A DNA stretch of 64,000 nucleotides from Isoetes taiwanensis (GCA_021234155.1 JAJEKV010000036.1:13343426-13407425), one strand, 5' to 3'. Numbered from the stretch's first letter, positions 23,060 through 36,827 are shown. Notes: generated by a model not told the origin, from the sequence alone. Program-made: numbers and translations.

Positions 23060-24715
23060 ATTTAAAAAAAAAAAAAAAAAAAAAAAAAATTGTCGTCGTA
23101 AAAAAAAAACGTCGTTATAAACGTCGTTCAACAACGTTTCGTGCGTCGTTTAACGGCGTCCCACGGCGTCGTTAAACGGCGACTGCGTGATTTAAATCGA
23201 AAACGGCGATAATCCCGGCCGCTTATTTTCGAGGCAAGCAAAGCTTATGGAGGAGCGCTTTTTGAGGCGATTTTCGGTAGATCTACTTTGGGGTCTATTC
23301 TAAGTGTAAGCCAAGCTTCATAAGGTATGCGCACGGATCAACCAACTCGTTTTTTGAATCTAAACTTGTTTTTGGGTAGATTTAGGGCTTTTTGTATTTG
23401 TTGTTTGTTCTTCCTTCAACCTTCATTTTTCTTCTTCCATTCTTGCATCCTTCTTCCATACATATTCTTCCATTCCCTTTGTCATCTTCTTCTTCGATTC
23501 TTCCTCCTCTTATACTACTTCTTCCTCCTCTTATTCAAATTCTTACTCTTAATCATCCGCTTGCGCTTCATCTTCTTCGTATTCTTCCTCCCCATTTTCG
23601 GGTTCCTCCTCTTCTTCTTAGCCTTTTCTTCTTCGGAATTCTTCCATTCTTCTTCTAATTTTTTTTCCCATCTAAGAAGACGTCGTTAAAAGACGAGACC
23701 CTTCTTCTTTCCAAAAATTTTCCTTATTAGTTTTTTTTATACTATTTCTTTCTAATCATTGAATTTTTTGTTTTGCATGTACACTCCTAGCAAAATGTGT
23801 TGTTCTTGCAAAACAACTTGGCACCTCTTCCAGGTAAGGATTTAATTTTTTCAATACGCTAATAAAATACTAATGCTTTATTTAGGTTAAATTGTTATCC
23901 AAGAAGGGGACGTCATTGAAACCACGTACACTCCTAGCAAATGCGTTGTTTGTGCAAAACAACTTTGCCACCTTGTACCAGGTAAGCATTTAATTTTCAA
24001 TATGCTTAATGTATTGATTAATGTATTTATCTTAATTTATTGATTAATGTATTTAGCTAAAAAAATTGGGGCTTCATTTATTTTTGTATTTTTTTAATAT
24101 ATTTAAGCGACATCATTTAATGACGTTAAAATCTTATATTTCTTTATTGGTTAAATTCATTTTATAGGCTTTAATATTAAATGTATTAACTTCATTCATA
24201 ATAAATGTATTATTATTATTTTTTCAATTTATAAAAAAAAAATTAAAAAAAAAAATTTTTTTTTTTAATACACGTAAGCAACGTCGTTTAACGTCGTTAA
24301 ACGACGTTGCTTACGTGGCGCTCTTGTACGACGTCGTTAAACAACGACGTGTACGTGGCTGCCACGTCAGCAATGGCGCTGCCAACACCGCGCTGACCGC
24401 CCGGCCGCGTGGCTGCCACGTGTACGTGACGTCGTTAAACGACGTCAATCACGTGGCTGCCACGTCAGCAACCCGCTCGCCAACGCCACGCTGGTCGCCC
24501 GGCCGCGTGGCAGCCACGTGTACGTGGCGTCGTTGAACGACGTTACGTCGTCGCTTTAAGACGACGCCGTTGCGACGCGTATAGCGACGCATAAACGTCG
24601 TATAACGACGTCCAGACGTCGTAATAGGCGTCGTTTATCGACGATTTAACATCGACGTTCAAACGACGTCTGGACGTCGTAATAGACGTCGTAACAGGGC
24701 TTTAATTTTGTAGTG
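23060..24715. mobile_element. CACTA-like non-autonomous element, CpG-rich
   Basis: The right end, read on minus from 24,715, is CACTACAAAATTAAAGCCC, a typical CACTA terminus. The sub-terminal regions at 23,085-23,200 and 24,275-24,700 are packed with variants of ACGTCGTTTAACGACGT. No transposase is present. The left end is unclear. It may lie near 23,060-23,090, or at 22,721, where GGGGACAAAATTAAA resembles the right terminus. The middle holds a T/C-rich frame and two zinc-knuckle-like exon copies. Confidence 0.6.
23776..24010 (+). repeat. Duplicated exon-like unit with splice donors
   Basis: Two copies (about 23,778-23,870 and 23,925-24,010) share TACACTCCTAGCAAA, then a CxxC-type segment, and each ends in CAG|GTAAG. 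They translate to KMCCSCKTTWHLFQ and YTPSKCVVCAKQLCHLVP. The intact donor sites suggest fragments of a captured or ancestral gene exon duplicated inside the element. No acceptor or partner exon was found. Confidence 0.45.
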
Positions 24716-24786
24716 TGCTTCAGTTTCTTAAGCATGCCAAAAGATATACACTTATTCTATTTGCGTTGCAAATCGACATGTCTAGA

Positions 24787-25010
24787 TCATAGCGAAGGTG
24801 AAAAAGCTTCTTCTTGAAATAGGATCGTCACTTTTCTGTTTTTAATTGTTTTATGATAATTTATAGATAAGAATAGAATAGAATAGAATATGATTTTATC
24901 GTCCACGGAGACCAACTGGCCTATGGGACCCAAGTACAAAGAGAGAGCAGCAGGCGTATTACTACCAGGATAAGAAGAGTCCAATGTATGTAAAAGGAGC
25001 ATATATTAGA
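24787..25010 (-). mobile_element. LINE 3' end with (ATTCT)n tail
   Basis: On minus the sequence reads TTGGGTCCCATAGGCCAGTTGG, CTCCGTGGACGATAAAAT and then a pentamer tail at 24,890-24,871. The same block, GGGTCCCATAGGCC with CTCCGCTGACGATAAAA, ends the LINE piece at 44,418-44,455. This is therefore a second copy of that LINE family, here heavily 5'-truncated. Confidence 0.65.
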
Positions 25011-26690
25011 AGATTGAACCACTTAAGAATTGTTCCTCTTTTTCACACATAAGATTGAAGCTGGAAATTTTGTTGAAGCACGTAGGCAGGATTATCTTAT
25101 CATATTTGCGAGTATCTAGATGTCTGGGTGTTTACTATTCTACAAATTTGTACAGTTTGCTTGGAGTGAGCCTATATTGAGCATGTACATCCATTTCAAT
25201 ACAGTTCTACATGCAAAGAACAACCAACATCATGATGTGAGGATGCTTGGACCCTAGAGATATATATTGCTACAATTCTTCCTTAATTTGTGGATGCAAG
25301 GGTTGCAGGTCCTATGATATGGGAGGAGGAAAATGATGAGTAAATAAAGTAAGTAGAATCCTTCACTGAATTATTATTCATTCCGTTATCGAGAGTATCG
25401 CAGCCTTTGTATGTATGCCTATTTTACATGAACATGACTTGAAGCAAATGTGCAAATGTTGGCCAGAATGGTACTGATAACAGTTTATTGTTTGAAACCA
25501 TCACATTTGGGCATGGCCTTAAACTAGAGATTCTTAGCATTCTACTTTTTGATTTCACAACTTCATTTATCAGAGAAGCACTTTATCTAGGCTTGATTAG
25601 TTGCAGTAAAACACTCCGATTTTGCCGCAGCTTAATATATCATAATGTAATCTATTGCAAGTGCTTCATTGTCATTCCTTCTTTTTCATTTCTATTTTTG
25701 CTGATATACTGACTCCTGTTGTGGCTTTGCATGTCTATGATCAATGGTGTATCTGTATTCTCTGTGTTGAACACAAACGATGGGGACATGCTTAGACTGT
25801 TCACATTATTACTGGCTGCTACTAGGTAATGAAGTTGTATGAAATCTTCATGGTTTTTGTTACAAAATATCATATGGAAACTGCTAACTGTTTGAATTCG
25901 ATGCGTCACACATTGTTGTATTCATTGGCAAAGTTGGCAATTAATTTTAGCAAATATGTGTCTGTTATAGAAGGATTATATGCAATTTGGAAAAGCTCTT
26001 ACGTGTTTCACAAAGCTATTAGGAAGCTACTTTTGTGCCTCCGACGTAGAGATAACATCCTTTATTTATATTTTATGTTTATGCGCTTCCTATGATTTCT
26101 CATCCATTACTGTCCACATGTAACATTAAAGAAGTCTTGCTTGATGATGCATTTCACATTCTCACTGCTTAATGATGTCTCAAAGTTGACATTTTAGCTA
26201 TTAAGACATGCTGATAGATTTATTTTAGTTGTAAGCATGTGCATCTTACTCAACTGTCCACTAAATATTTCATACAGTTATCTGTCAGGATGACTTCTAA
26301 TACAAGAGCAGACTGTTCACTCCCACTCTTCTAATTTTTTATGTCTCCATCTCCAAGTTCTTTAACTTGATTAAAGTCCAAATTTCTGTTTTCAACTACT
26401 CGAAGGTCAGTAGTATTATTTTGCTGCACATGACTATACGAATTAGCAGGGCCATATTTAGAAGTGGAGAGGTCTTGCCATTCTGGAATGAGACTATATG
26501 CATACTGCATTCAGGAGACCCGTTGCTTCTGCCAAAGCCAAGATGTGAAGGAATCCAAATTGTTTACATGTATGTCTTCCTTCTATATAAGAAGTAATAT
26601 CATCCAAAACTTCATATTTTGACCCTATCATGGATGAATTACTTCAAGCCTTTGGATTGCTAGTCTATCTATGATTGTAGATATTCACAA
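25011..26690. other. No recognisable gene
   Basis: This is AT-rich, intron-like sequence. Short frames such as 26,367-26,597 show no family resemblance and no repeats stand out. Confidence 0.4.
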
Positions 26691-27838
26691 CGGGCAAGCT
26701 TTCAAAACATGAAATTCATATCTCAATCTACCAAAGGGAAGTCATTGCGATTATAAAGGCCCATGCACAAACGACAAGCTTTCAAAACATGAAATTCATA
26801 TCTCAATCTACCAAAGGAAGTCATTGTGATTATAAAGGCCCATCAATTTGGATAACGCACAAGGAAAATTTCATCTAACACTGGTAGTCCAAGTAAGATG
26901 AGTGATAACGTCCTCCATAAGTGATGGTCTGGCAACCATGATGCTAGATGGTTACAAGTGATGGGAGATATTATACCCTTAAAAGATAGTCAGCTCTTTA
27001 TCCACTTTATGCATTTTATATGGCAACAAGAGCCACACCATATCGGAAATAACACTTTCAATCTATTATAAGTTAGCGTGTGCTCTTGGATGATGTGCTT
27101 TTAGGTGTCATATGATTTCGTAAAACTTTGCACATGATGCAATAACATTAACGACTGCTCTCCTAAAATCTATGGAGGACGAGCAATACTTTCTCTTCAT
27201 TGTAATTTTAGTTTTAGTGTATTTCCTTCTACAAGTGCCACATAAAAGTAACAATGAAATAAGATTGGCTCAAGAACCTTCCTGCATATGCATTATTTCC
27301 TTCTACAACTGCCACATAAAAGTAACAATGAAATAAAATTGGCTCAAGAACCTTCGTGCATACGCGTTACAAGGCACGCATATTCATCTAAACATTCCAT
27401 GGCATAAAAGCCATATTCCCGACTCCAATACATTGGTGTGCAACTTCCATCCGCGGACTTAAAGTGAACAACCACATCAACTATAGAGGTGGACACAACC
27501 ATCATGGTGCATATACATTACACTAAGACATGAGCCAACCATCATGGTGCATGTACATGTACAAGACATGAGCATTCAAATTTAATGATTTAAGTATATT
27601 GTCAAGGCCTTCAATGCCCCAAAGTTAATGCACCTCTTCTCAAGTTTCCCTTGGGACATCTAAGAAACCGTCATATATCCCTATGGAATGCTATGGGATG
27701 TGAAAGTGAACCCATAGGACACCTACAAATTATTCAAATGCAACAGGACGCAGCATCATCTACAAATGCAATGATGTAAGTCCAATTCCTACAATGAAAC
27801 CGTACTTATGCCCGGCAACGCCGGGCATCCGTTACTAG
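26691..27838 (+). mobile_element. Helitron 3' portion
   Basis: The 3' terminus shows the Helitron hallmark: a hairpin with arms GCCCGGC and GCCGGGC around an AAC loop (27,810-27,826), eight bases, then CTAG at 27,835-27,838 followed by T. Two tandem duplications lie in the body. They are about 77 bases at 26,691-26,842 (GACAAGCTTTCAAAACATG core) and about 75 bases at 27,222-27,361 (CACATAAAAGTAACAATGAA core). No Rep/helicase coding is seen, so the copy is non-autonomous. The 5' TC end was not located and the listed start is only the first duplicated block. Confidence 0.6.
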
Positions 27839-28582
27839 TACTAATGAGGTCTGATGTTGGAGGTTTTGAGTTTATATCTAAGCCTAATCCAACCGATTAC
27901 AAGGAAGTGCCACATTGAGTTGGTGATATCTTAGATATAGTGCAGTTGAAGCTCTAGAGGAACTTGGAGTGTTGTTGCAGATTTTACCAAATCAATTGAA
28001 GTCGCATTTTATTAAAATGGGTCACATTCTGACGTCTGGGACTCCTCCTGAAAATGCAACTCTTACAAGATTTCTTTTTTTTTTTTGCATTGAATCACTA
28101 ATATAGATATATATTTCATTAAAAAAAAATTGCATTGAATCAGTGATAGAAACACACATGCAGGAATCAGTTTGGGCCTCATGCAGACAAGTTGGGGGAA
28201 GGCGGGAGGAGGAAGTTGGGGAAGGGGAGAAGTTGTGGAAGGGGCAAGGGCAGGGCCGCCACCACCTGGGGAAGGGAGGGAGGGCAAGGGAAGTTAGGGA
28301 AGGCGGGAGTATAAAGGGGAAGGGGAGAAGTTTTTTTTTTTTTTTTTTTTGGGGGCAACCAAGAAGTTAGGAAGGGTTGGGGGAATGGAGAAGTCACGCA
28401 GGGGAGGGGAAGCCACCAGGAGTAAGGGGGATGGATCCCCCCTCATAAATATAAATTAAATTAATAAAAGACACATGGGGAAAGGGGGCATGGGGGCACG
28501 GGGAAGGGGGCAAGGAATCCCTAAAAAACACATATAATAATCCCTAAAATTAAATGTATAAATAACACTAATAAATATTTAA
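27839..28582. other. Non-genic, purine-rich stretch
   Basis: A GGGAAGG/GGGGAAG-rich tract at 28,190-28,520 contains a T18 run near 28,331. Two TTTTTTTGCATTGAATCA words lie at 28,080 and 28,125. No gene is seen. Confidence 0.45.
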
Positions 28583-28707
28583 ACTAGCAAAAATGCAGGG
28601 TTGGGGTAAAGGATTGGATAGAGGAAGAAAGATGAAAAATAGGGAAACTAGCAAAAATGCAGGGTTGGGGTAAAGGATTGGATAGAGGAAGAAAGATGAA
28701 AAATAGG
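28583..28707. repeat. Tandem duplication of 63 bases
   Basis: The unit starting ACTAGCAAAAATGCAGGGTT occurs twice head-to-tail and is almost identical. Confidence 0.9.
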
Positions 28708-30150
28708 GAGATCCTAGTGATAGAGAGTAGGAGAAATGTTCAAATGATCTAGGAGTTGCAATTCAAAGAACAAATAGGAGCATTTGAATAGGTTATGAAC
28801 ATTGTAGGTAGTAAAAAGGAGACTATTCAAGAAATTACTTAAAAATCTCATATCACAGTAGGAATACATAGAACATAATGTAAATTTATGTGCATTACCC
28901 TATAATATTTAAGACATAACTTTTTGTAAGAGGAAGGGAGAGGAGGAGAGCATTTGTAGTAAATGGAGTGAAGACAAATTTGACACGATACTATATATGA
29001 AACAATTTAGTGTGTAAAAGCATAACTAAGCATAAAAAGGCAGCATTTGTTATAATATTTCAAAATGTTAGTCACTACTCTTATAGAAAATCCAACTTTT
29101 CAATTTCAGTAGCACTAAAGGACATAAATTATATTTGAAATTATGTGGAGAAAAGACTGTTGCAATGCTTCTAGATTTGGCAGGGATGGTTTGGGGGCTG
29201 GTAGGATGTAGTTTGGCGAACTATAAAACTTAAAACTTTATATTGTTTATAAACTTTATACTGTTTCAAGAGAGACATCCTCTCTTGAATTTCCAAGTTG
29301 ATCCAACTGCAACAAGAATTGTATCATCACAGATTTGACATATATATCGATCTGTTCCTATGATGCTTTGTTTCATGAGCAACTTCACGCAGCTTTAGTG
29401 GCCTGTATAGGTGTGGACCTATTATAGTTTTCTGCAATAGATGGCATGAGATATTAACATAGGCATTTAGTGACAACATCCACAACCTTCAACTAACAAA
29501 TTGCAAACTACACCATCTTGGTTGGATGTACATATGGCTTATGTATTCGTCAATTTGAGAAACAGGGTAAAAAATCCAGCTCATCTCTGATGCTTTACAA
29601 AATAAGGCAGGGTTCTTCCATCAGATAGCCTGTTGTGGCACTGAGGGAAAGTCATTGTTATAATGATATACTGATTTGATCTTCACATGAATCTGAGCTA
29701 TTCAACTGGCTTATCCAGTTCTTTTGGGTTTACATAAATCAGTTGGTCTGAGAGCTTTGGCTGTGAAACAAATGTGAACGAGACGTGCAAGCAATGATCT
29801 TTATTTTGCAGTAGAGGATGAGAGTGTTGAATAAAAACCCTTGTTAACTTGGTGGAATTGGAATCAATGCCAATTACTCTGGAAGCATTAGTTATTTTTG
29901 CTAAACCATGTCAATATCTATTTAGTGAGTACTCTGTTTAGGATGGTTTTTTTTGTCTGGTTGTCCATTAGAAAATACATCGGATATGTGTCCCATTTTT
30001 AACTAGCTAAATTCACATTCAATAGAATATTCTATCACTTAACCTTGAGGCTTGTCCGTTAGTAAGTTGTTAACTTTGTTTAGTTCGAAAAGCGGGGTAC
30101 ATTAGGAGAATCAGATCCAATTAGTCATAATTTGTTATTATCTTCTAAGA
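28708..30150. other. No recognisable gene
   Basis: AT-rich sequence without a conserved frame or clear repeat. Confidence 0.4.
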
Positions 30151-30870
30151 CTCGCATTTTTTAGACCCTCAGAAAGGCCCTCAGACTTGCGTGCCTTTCC
30201 CTTTTTTTTTTCCTCCGAGAGCCTTTCTCGACTCGTGAGTCGAGAAAGCCCACTCAGACATGTATTTTTCACTCTGAGCTGTCTTTCAGACCTGTGTTTT
30301 TCACTTTGAAGCTCCTTAGACCTGCGTTTTTTACTATGAGTTACCTTTCTCGATTCGCGAGTTGAGAAAAGGCCTCCGACCTAGATTCTTTTTGTCTAAA
30401 GGGTCTTAGAACTACGTTTTTCACTCTGAGCTACCTTTCTTGACTCGTGAGCCGAAAAAGGGCCTCAGACCTACATTTTTCACTTTGAAGAGCCTTAGAA
30501 CTGTGTTTTTCACACTGATCTACCTTTCTCAACTCATGAGTCGAGAAAGGGCCTCAGGCCTGTATTTTTCATTTTGACAGGTCTTAGAACTGCGTTTTTC
30601 ACTCTGAGCTGCCTTTCTCGACTCCGGAATCGAGAAAGGGCCTCAGGCCTATGTTTTTCACTTTGAAGGGCCTCAGAACTGCATTTTTCGCTCTGAGCTA
30701 CATTTCTCGACTCGCGAATCGAGAAAGGGCTTTAGGCCTGTATTTTTCATTTTGAAGGGTCTTAGAAATGCGTTTTTCACTCGGAGCTGCCTTTCGCGAC
30801 TCACAAGTCGAGAAAGGGCTTCAGACCTGCGTTTTTCACTCTGAGCTACCTTTCTTAACTAACTTGATTA
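30150..30870. repeat. ~89-base satellite with internal palindrome
   Basis: About eight units occur, with GAGCTACCTTTCTCGACTC-like starts near 30,219, 30,341, 30,431, 30,517, 30,606, 30,695, 30,785 and 30,840. Each complete unit carries a near-palindrome with arms TTTCTCGACTC and GAGTCGAGAAA, then a GGCCTCAGACC and TTTTTCACT block. Units differ at 10-20% of positions by eye, so the array is old. A stray relative lies at about 31,246. Confidence 0.85.
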
Positions 30871-33800
30871 TGTTTGTTACAGTTCTTATCCCGACTAGAT
30901 TACATACTCAGGAGCAATAGGAAGACCCGTTCATTGACGAAAGAAGAACGAGGGTGGTGAAATTAGTTGGACGTGCCAAATCATGGCCAATGAAGCACCT
31001 CCTCGGACAGGTTTTTATCGTCCTCAAGTTCCTCCCGTGGGAACAAGTCAAAGGGGGTTCTATACCTTGTTCTTATTAGGTGATCCGTGCACGAAAAGGG
31101 TGTAATCATTGTGACAACACGGCCACCATGGTCTTTTCGACCACTATAATGCAATAAAATTATTTACGAATGAAAATTCAATGCAGATTAGCACTTTGTT
31201 TATAGAGGGACAACATTTTCATTGGTTTTAGTTGTGCTCTTTACCTTCTCGACTCGCTAACCAAGAAAAGTAGACCGCGTAATTTTAATATTTTTATTCA
31301 CACATGAAAAAGGGCATTGTCTAAAGCAGTAAAAGGGTTTCAAAAGTTTCACACGTCCTTTTTGTGTAAAATAACAAGGTTCCAAAAAATAAAATGGGAA
31401 TCGCATGAGACCCACTTTAATAAAATGCGACTTATTGGAGATAGTTACGCAGTATCCCATTTTTCGAAGTAACAAGTGCACATAGACCTTTTGGATTTAG
31501 CATTAATAGGTCAAATATATTCTCAATATTGTAGAGGACCGATTGTCAATTGCAGATTCCATTCCATCAAATAGCAGCAAGTTTTCTTTTTCTAGTCTTA
31601 GAGTAAGTACTGAGCTATTGTCATACATGGAAAAGTGATGCTAGTTACTCCTTGTTCCATGTTGCTGGCTTGGATAATGAGAAGTTTTCACCTCTGCATT
31701 TCCCTACCTTGGGGCTTTTCAAGTCTCTTCATTCATGCCCTAGTCACTTGTTATTTTAAAATGATTACAAGCTGCAACTCATTCCTTATCATGGAGTTAT
31801 GTATTTACCTTTTATCTTTTGCTATTCTTGTTGCACCTTATTTCTGGAGATAATCCAATGTATAGGATGCATGGAAAGAACTAATGGTAAGGCATACCAG
31901 AGGGGTGGTTGTGGAGGGTTTGGTAAAGGAAACTTTGCTGCACTGTTTAAATCTATTGAAGATTACGAGAAGACTCTTGATAGAACAACAAATTCATAGA
32001 TGCTATAGACAAGTATATTCGTAATGCTAGTATGTACCATATGCATTTCTAGAGGACTCAAACTCAAGTGCTATTCTCTATACATTTCAGCAGATACCCA
32101 ACCATCTTGGCTGTGTTAGTTTACATAATGCATGGCTTGAAGCTAGAATGAATAGAATAGAATAGACCTTAAATCTGAATCTGAATCTGTTTTGATAACA
32201 GAGCTTTAAAAAGGAAAGAGTTCATGCTTATAGTTACGATATAGACCTAGAAATTGAGTTATGAGAGAATGCATAGCATATTAATATTATTCATCCTTAT
32301 CCAAAATGATCCCTGTGTAAACACCATCAATTACATATATAATGGCCTATTGTTAATGACATATAAATTATAAAAGTGCAAAACATATATGTATCAGTTT
32401 ATTACTAGAAGTTCTTCACAAGGCCATCAATCTGCCACAGCTGGAACCAAGAAGAGTGTGATGCTGTAGAAGCTTCACATACATTAAGGCCATCAATCTG
32501 CCGTAGCTGGAGCCAAGAAAAGTGTGATATAGTAGCCCCACTAGTGCCAAGAAAACTCCTTGTCTTGGTTGCCACCTTCACATAGGTTGACAGAGGTTTG
32601 AAGTCTTGAGATCATGTTGACCATCCATCCATCCATCCATCCATCCATCCATCCATCCATCCATCCATCCATCACCTAAACCTCTAAATGCTAATAACAA
32701 TCTCACATGGCGTCTCAGCACACATCCATTGAATATCCTTCCCATTCATGTAGACAATTGTGTCCCCATATACCCCAAACTCTACACCTCTTTCTTATCG
32801 TAGAGGCAACTATCACCTCAAGTCTATCAGCCAAAGTGGCACTTGGGCATGTCCTAATTCTATATACAATATGCATTCTGATGCATAAACCACCTCAGTA
32901 CTTAGATAATTGATTCTTAACATCCATAGGTGCTCATCCATAAATATAAAAAATGTTAGGTAGCCTGGCTGTTTGGCAAGTTCTTTGCCATGAATCTAGC
33001 AACCATAAGCGTGTTAGCACATGGGGGGTGGTGCAGGCATAAGAATTTGAAGACATTTTCATTTATAGTTGTTAAAATCATGTTGAATGGGTCAGAATAG
33101 TTGACAATAATAGTCCACAAATATTTATGATTTATGAATAATGTATTTGCTACCACGAGCTTTATCGAGTGCAATTCCAACACAGTTCCAAGGACAACCC
33201 ACAGTGCATTAGCACTTTCCATTTTTCTATTGTGGACTTGGGATCTTAAAGTAAATGATAGTTAACTCGGCTTCTTGAAGTGAAATGATGGTTAATTGGC
33301 AGTGTTGACAAGCCAATATATGGTTTCTATTTTCGTACAAAATATATAAGTGGTTACTTTTAGCAATGCTTCTTGAACCCTCATGAGGGAAACCCATCGT
33401 GTGACAACACTATTTTTTGCAGCATGCCAGCTTAACCATGACGTAACTCCTCTTGCAATTCTAGCCTATCCACATATCACCTCCATATCACCAAATCTGA
33501 TGTAGTATGGGCTAAGACCATTGGATCTCTACTCTAAAGATTGATGGCCAGCAAAATTAGAAAAAGGAAGGAAAATAGGCACAGAGATGAGAACAAATAC
33601 ATATGAATGTAGACGAGTGATTGACATCGAATATTGGCGTGCATCACCTTGGCCTTCTCGGTGTGCTATCTGAGATTGCCTTTCTTTTTATCGATTGAGT
33701 TTTCTATGTTTTATGTCATGATATTTTGTTCCATTACCTTCCTTCCTTCCTTCCTTATATCACTCTTATTTGGTGTTCGATTCTTCCTCAAAATATTGCA

Positions 33801-35980
33801 CGTCTCTATTATTTGTCTGCTTATTGTTCTTCAAGAAGAACCTCTGCCAAACACTTCTGTTTTTGTATGTCCATCGTGAATAAAGTAGAAAAGTCATAAA
33901 TAACAGAATTATAGTATTGCATTTGAGCATGGTTACTAAATCTTTGAGACAAAATTCTATTGTTTCCATTCTTGTATTAATCCACATTTCAACTGCGGTA
34001 TTTGCTCTGGGCCTTGGAGACGTAATGTCAGATGGCAATGACAATCTTTTTTAATATTGTACTCAAGCAAAGGATTTGATTTTGTGCTTTAACATCTTCT
34101 AAAGAGTTGCAGATTTCAACTTAGTAACTCGTATCGTTACGACGCTATTTGGCTGCAAAAGTAAGTACACTTATCATGATTTATATTTGTTGGTTTTGGG
34201 CCAGGACAAATTAAAAATGCCATGCCTTAGGACCTTTTTACTACGAGCTAAAGTTGCTTTACAGGATTGTTTTCCATTGAGTAAAAATTCTTGCAAGTTA
34301 TGTCCATCAAATTTGGTATATTATGAATTTTATATCCTTGAGCAACATTATAAGGTATAGACAGAGCCTGATTAAAATGTAACATCAATTGGTTGAGATA
34401 CATGATCCATTCTGGTCTACATGTTCCTTGCCAGCTTATCCTTACATTTGTCATTTGCTACAATGCATGAAATCATGGACACAGAAAGCGATTATTTAAT
34501 TCAGTTACTGCAATGCCATGAAATAAAATTTCTTCCTTTCTTGATGGTATGGATCAAATAAAACACCTCCTCCTTTCTTCTGATGGACTGTCAAATGTTA
34601 AGAATTTGGCATGTGCATACTTAGCAACCTTTTCTTCATACCAACATGAATACACAACCAGCAATATTTCTAGTAAATTTATCCTTGTTGTTACCCCTTC
34701 AGTATTTAGCTTCAATACTCAATTCTAAAGCTTGTGATGCTAAACAATCTAACAACAAACTTGTTAGTGGATGGTGGGCAAGGGATCACCCCTGCCCATG
34801 GAAATTATGGGATGGAAGGGTAGCAAGCCCAAACCTGTATAACAAAAGCAACTTGATATAACCTAAACAACAAAACAAACTTTCAGATTCATACAACAAA
34901 CTGGAATTTCAAATTTAGCTATTTGCATAAAGTATATGCTGAATTTATCATAGAAATATAGCTTTTAAACACATACTATAATTTATGACAGAAATATAGC
35001 ATTTAACCATTCATTACATTCTTACATGTATTTCAATGTACAAAAAAGCAAGAAGCTAGTTTACCTGAGTTGCTTTGTTGGCAATTGTCTCAGCCATATA
35101 CTTCATGCCCCAATGAAAACGTAAATTATTAATAATATGGAAAATACATTTGAAATTTAAGCCATATCATTTGTAAAAAAATGGCTGAGTTTAGATACAA
35201 AACTCAGAGCAATGCATCCTTACATTTTTAAGCTTTTAAAGTATGGATCTAGGGATTTGATCTTTCTCCCAACCTCAACATCTTTAGTATATCGTTGTAG
35301 CTCATATCAAAATTGCAAGTAGGAGTGCTAGGACCACATGTATTAATCTTGTCCTTAAGAACCCTATCATGGCGGACATCAGGATCATCCAAAAATCAGA
35401 AGTATTTTTTATCAGATTTATGGTTTTCCACCTTTTTTTTTCTTTGGCATCTCTCATCCCATAAACAAACGTGTGTCTTCTCAAGGCTACATGGCAGACA
35501 TGCCTTATCATCTTTATATGGATCTTGGATGCCATTTGGCTATGTGCATAATCCGTACAATAATTATTATATTTACAAGGTCCCCAAAATCAACTCGCAT
35601 TCATAATCATGATGGAAACTAATATAAGAGTGGTTTCTCACTTACAATTAGGTTAGGTTGACTTAACAAGTTGGTTGTCTCTTAATTTAACAAAAAATAG
35701 GTTGAACTATCATTCATTTATTTTGGGATTATGTCCTTTCCAAAAATCACGCCATTTTGGTGCATATTTAAGGAATATTCTATTGTGATGCCTTTTTTCT
35801 AATGTATAGAATGTGCTAATAAGTATATCTATTACATTGTTAGTTTAACTTTATTAAAATTCCATGGTGAAATTGACTGCATTGATGCAAATAGAAACAA
35901 ACTTATTGAGCAATGGAAATTTCATAAAGTAATACAATATTCCAGATTTTCTTCATTTGTTATTTATTTTTCTGAAAAAA
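30871..35980. other. Long stretch without a recognisable gene
   Basis: Only short, unconvincing frames occur. A 31,860-31,999 segment reads NGKAYQRGGCGGFGKGNF and looks exon-like, but I do not know the family. On minus near 35,267-35,060 two exon-like pieces (VEVGRKIKSLDPYFKS and HWGMKYMAETIANKATQ before a GTAAAC donor) may be remains of one gene. A GCCATCAATCTGCC unit is duplicated at 32,422 and 32,487. Confidence 0.35.
32621..32672. repeat. (CATC)n microsatellite
   Basis: About 13 uninterrupted CATC units. Confidence 0.97.
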
Positions 35981-36827
35981 GGGTCATTGTACGATGTCTT
36001 GTCTAACTTTGGATACTCCAAAACAATGATATCATCATGTGTAAATTATACAAATCTAGTGGTGGTGCTGTAAGAAATTACAATGCAACTTGCAAAGGAG
36101 ATATGCATATTTTGAAGATCTATGTCATTAAGCAATGCAGGCTAGATGATTGGGTTCGTGGCAAATACATCACCGTAAACAAAGAGGACAACCCTCTGCA
36201 TTAAGGGGGATGAACCAACATGCCTTTTATGTGCTTGATGCCACTTCCTCTGACCATCATCTGTAAATTATACAACTTGGTGTCTATGAGTAAACGCATG
36301 TGGCAAATGCAATACCATAAACAAAGAGGACAACCTGATCTCTGATTTTAGCGGACCGTCAAAGTCTACAAGAATGAAACCACGACATAATATCAACCAA
36401 AATGTCATTATTGTAATGTAATGAACGTTCGACAAAAAAATACTACATTATCGAGCATATACATGGACAATTCATACATCTCTGCAATGCCATGGGGTGG
36501 AGGCCTCCTTTGTGCCTTCATCATGTGTAAATTATACAACTTGCTTGGTGCTGGTGTTGTAAGAATTACAATGCAACTTGGAAGGGAGATATATATGTTG
36601 CAAAGATCTTTGATGGTTGGGAAGGTTATGTTAGCTTACGAACAAGTTTAACAAGTTTATATATATGCTAGGTCTAGACATAAAACAAATTGTAGGATAT
36701 AATAATATCAATAGTGTGCGAGATTTTAACCAAGAGATAATGCTGGCATTATTTGGTAATAAAATAGACGGTAGATAATAAAAATCACACGAAAGCACTG
36801 CTCTTCAATTACTTAATACAACTCCAA

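Noticed and set aside
23327-23689. 120-residue Phe/Leu/Ser-rich frame
   Set aside because: Translation of a T/C-rich tract inside the CACTA-like element, without any domain; hydrophobicity is compositional.
30190-30870. Possible CRISPR array because of regularly spaced palindromes
   Set aside because: The whole 89-base unit repeats with no unique spacers, and the DNA is plant nuclear.
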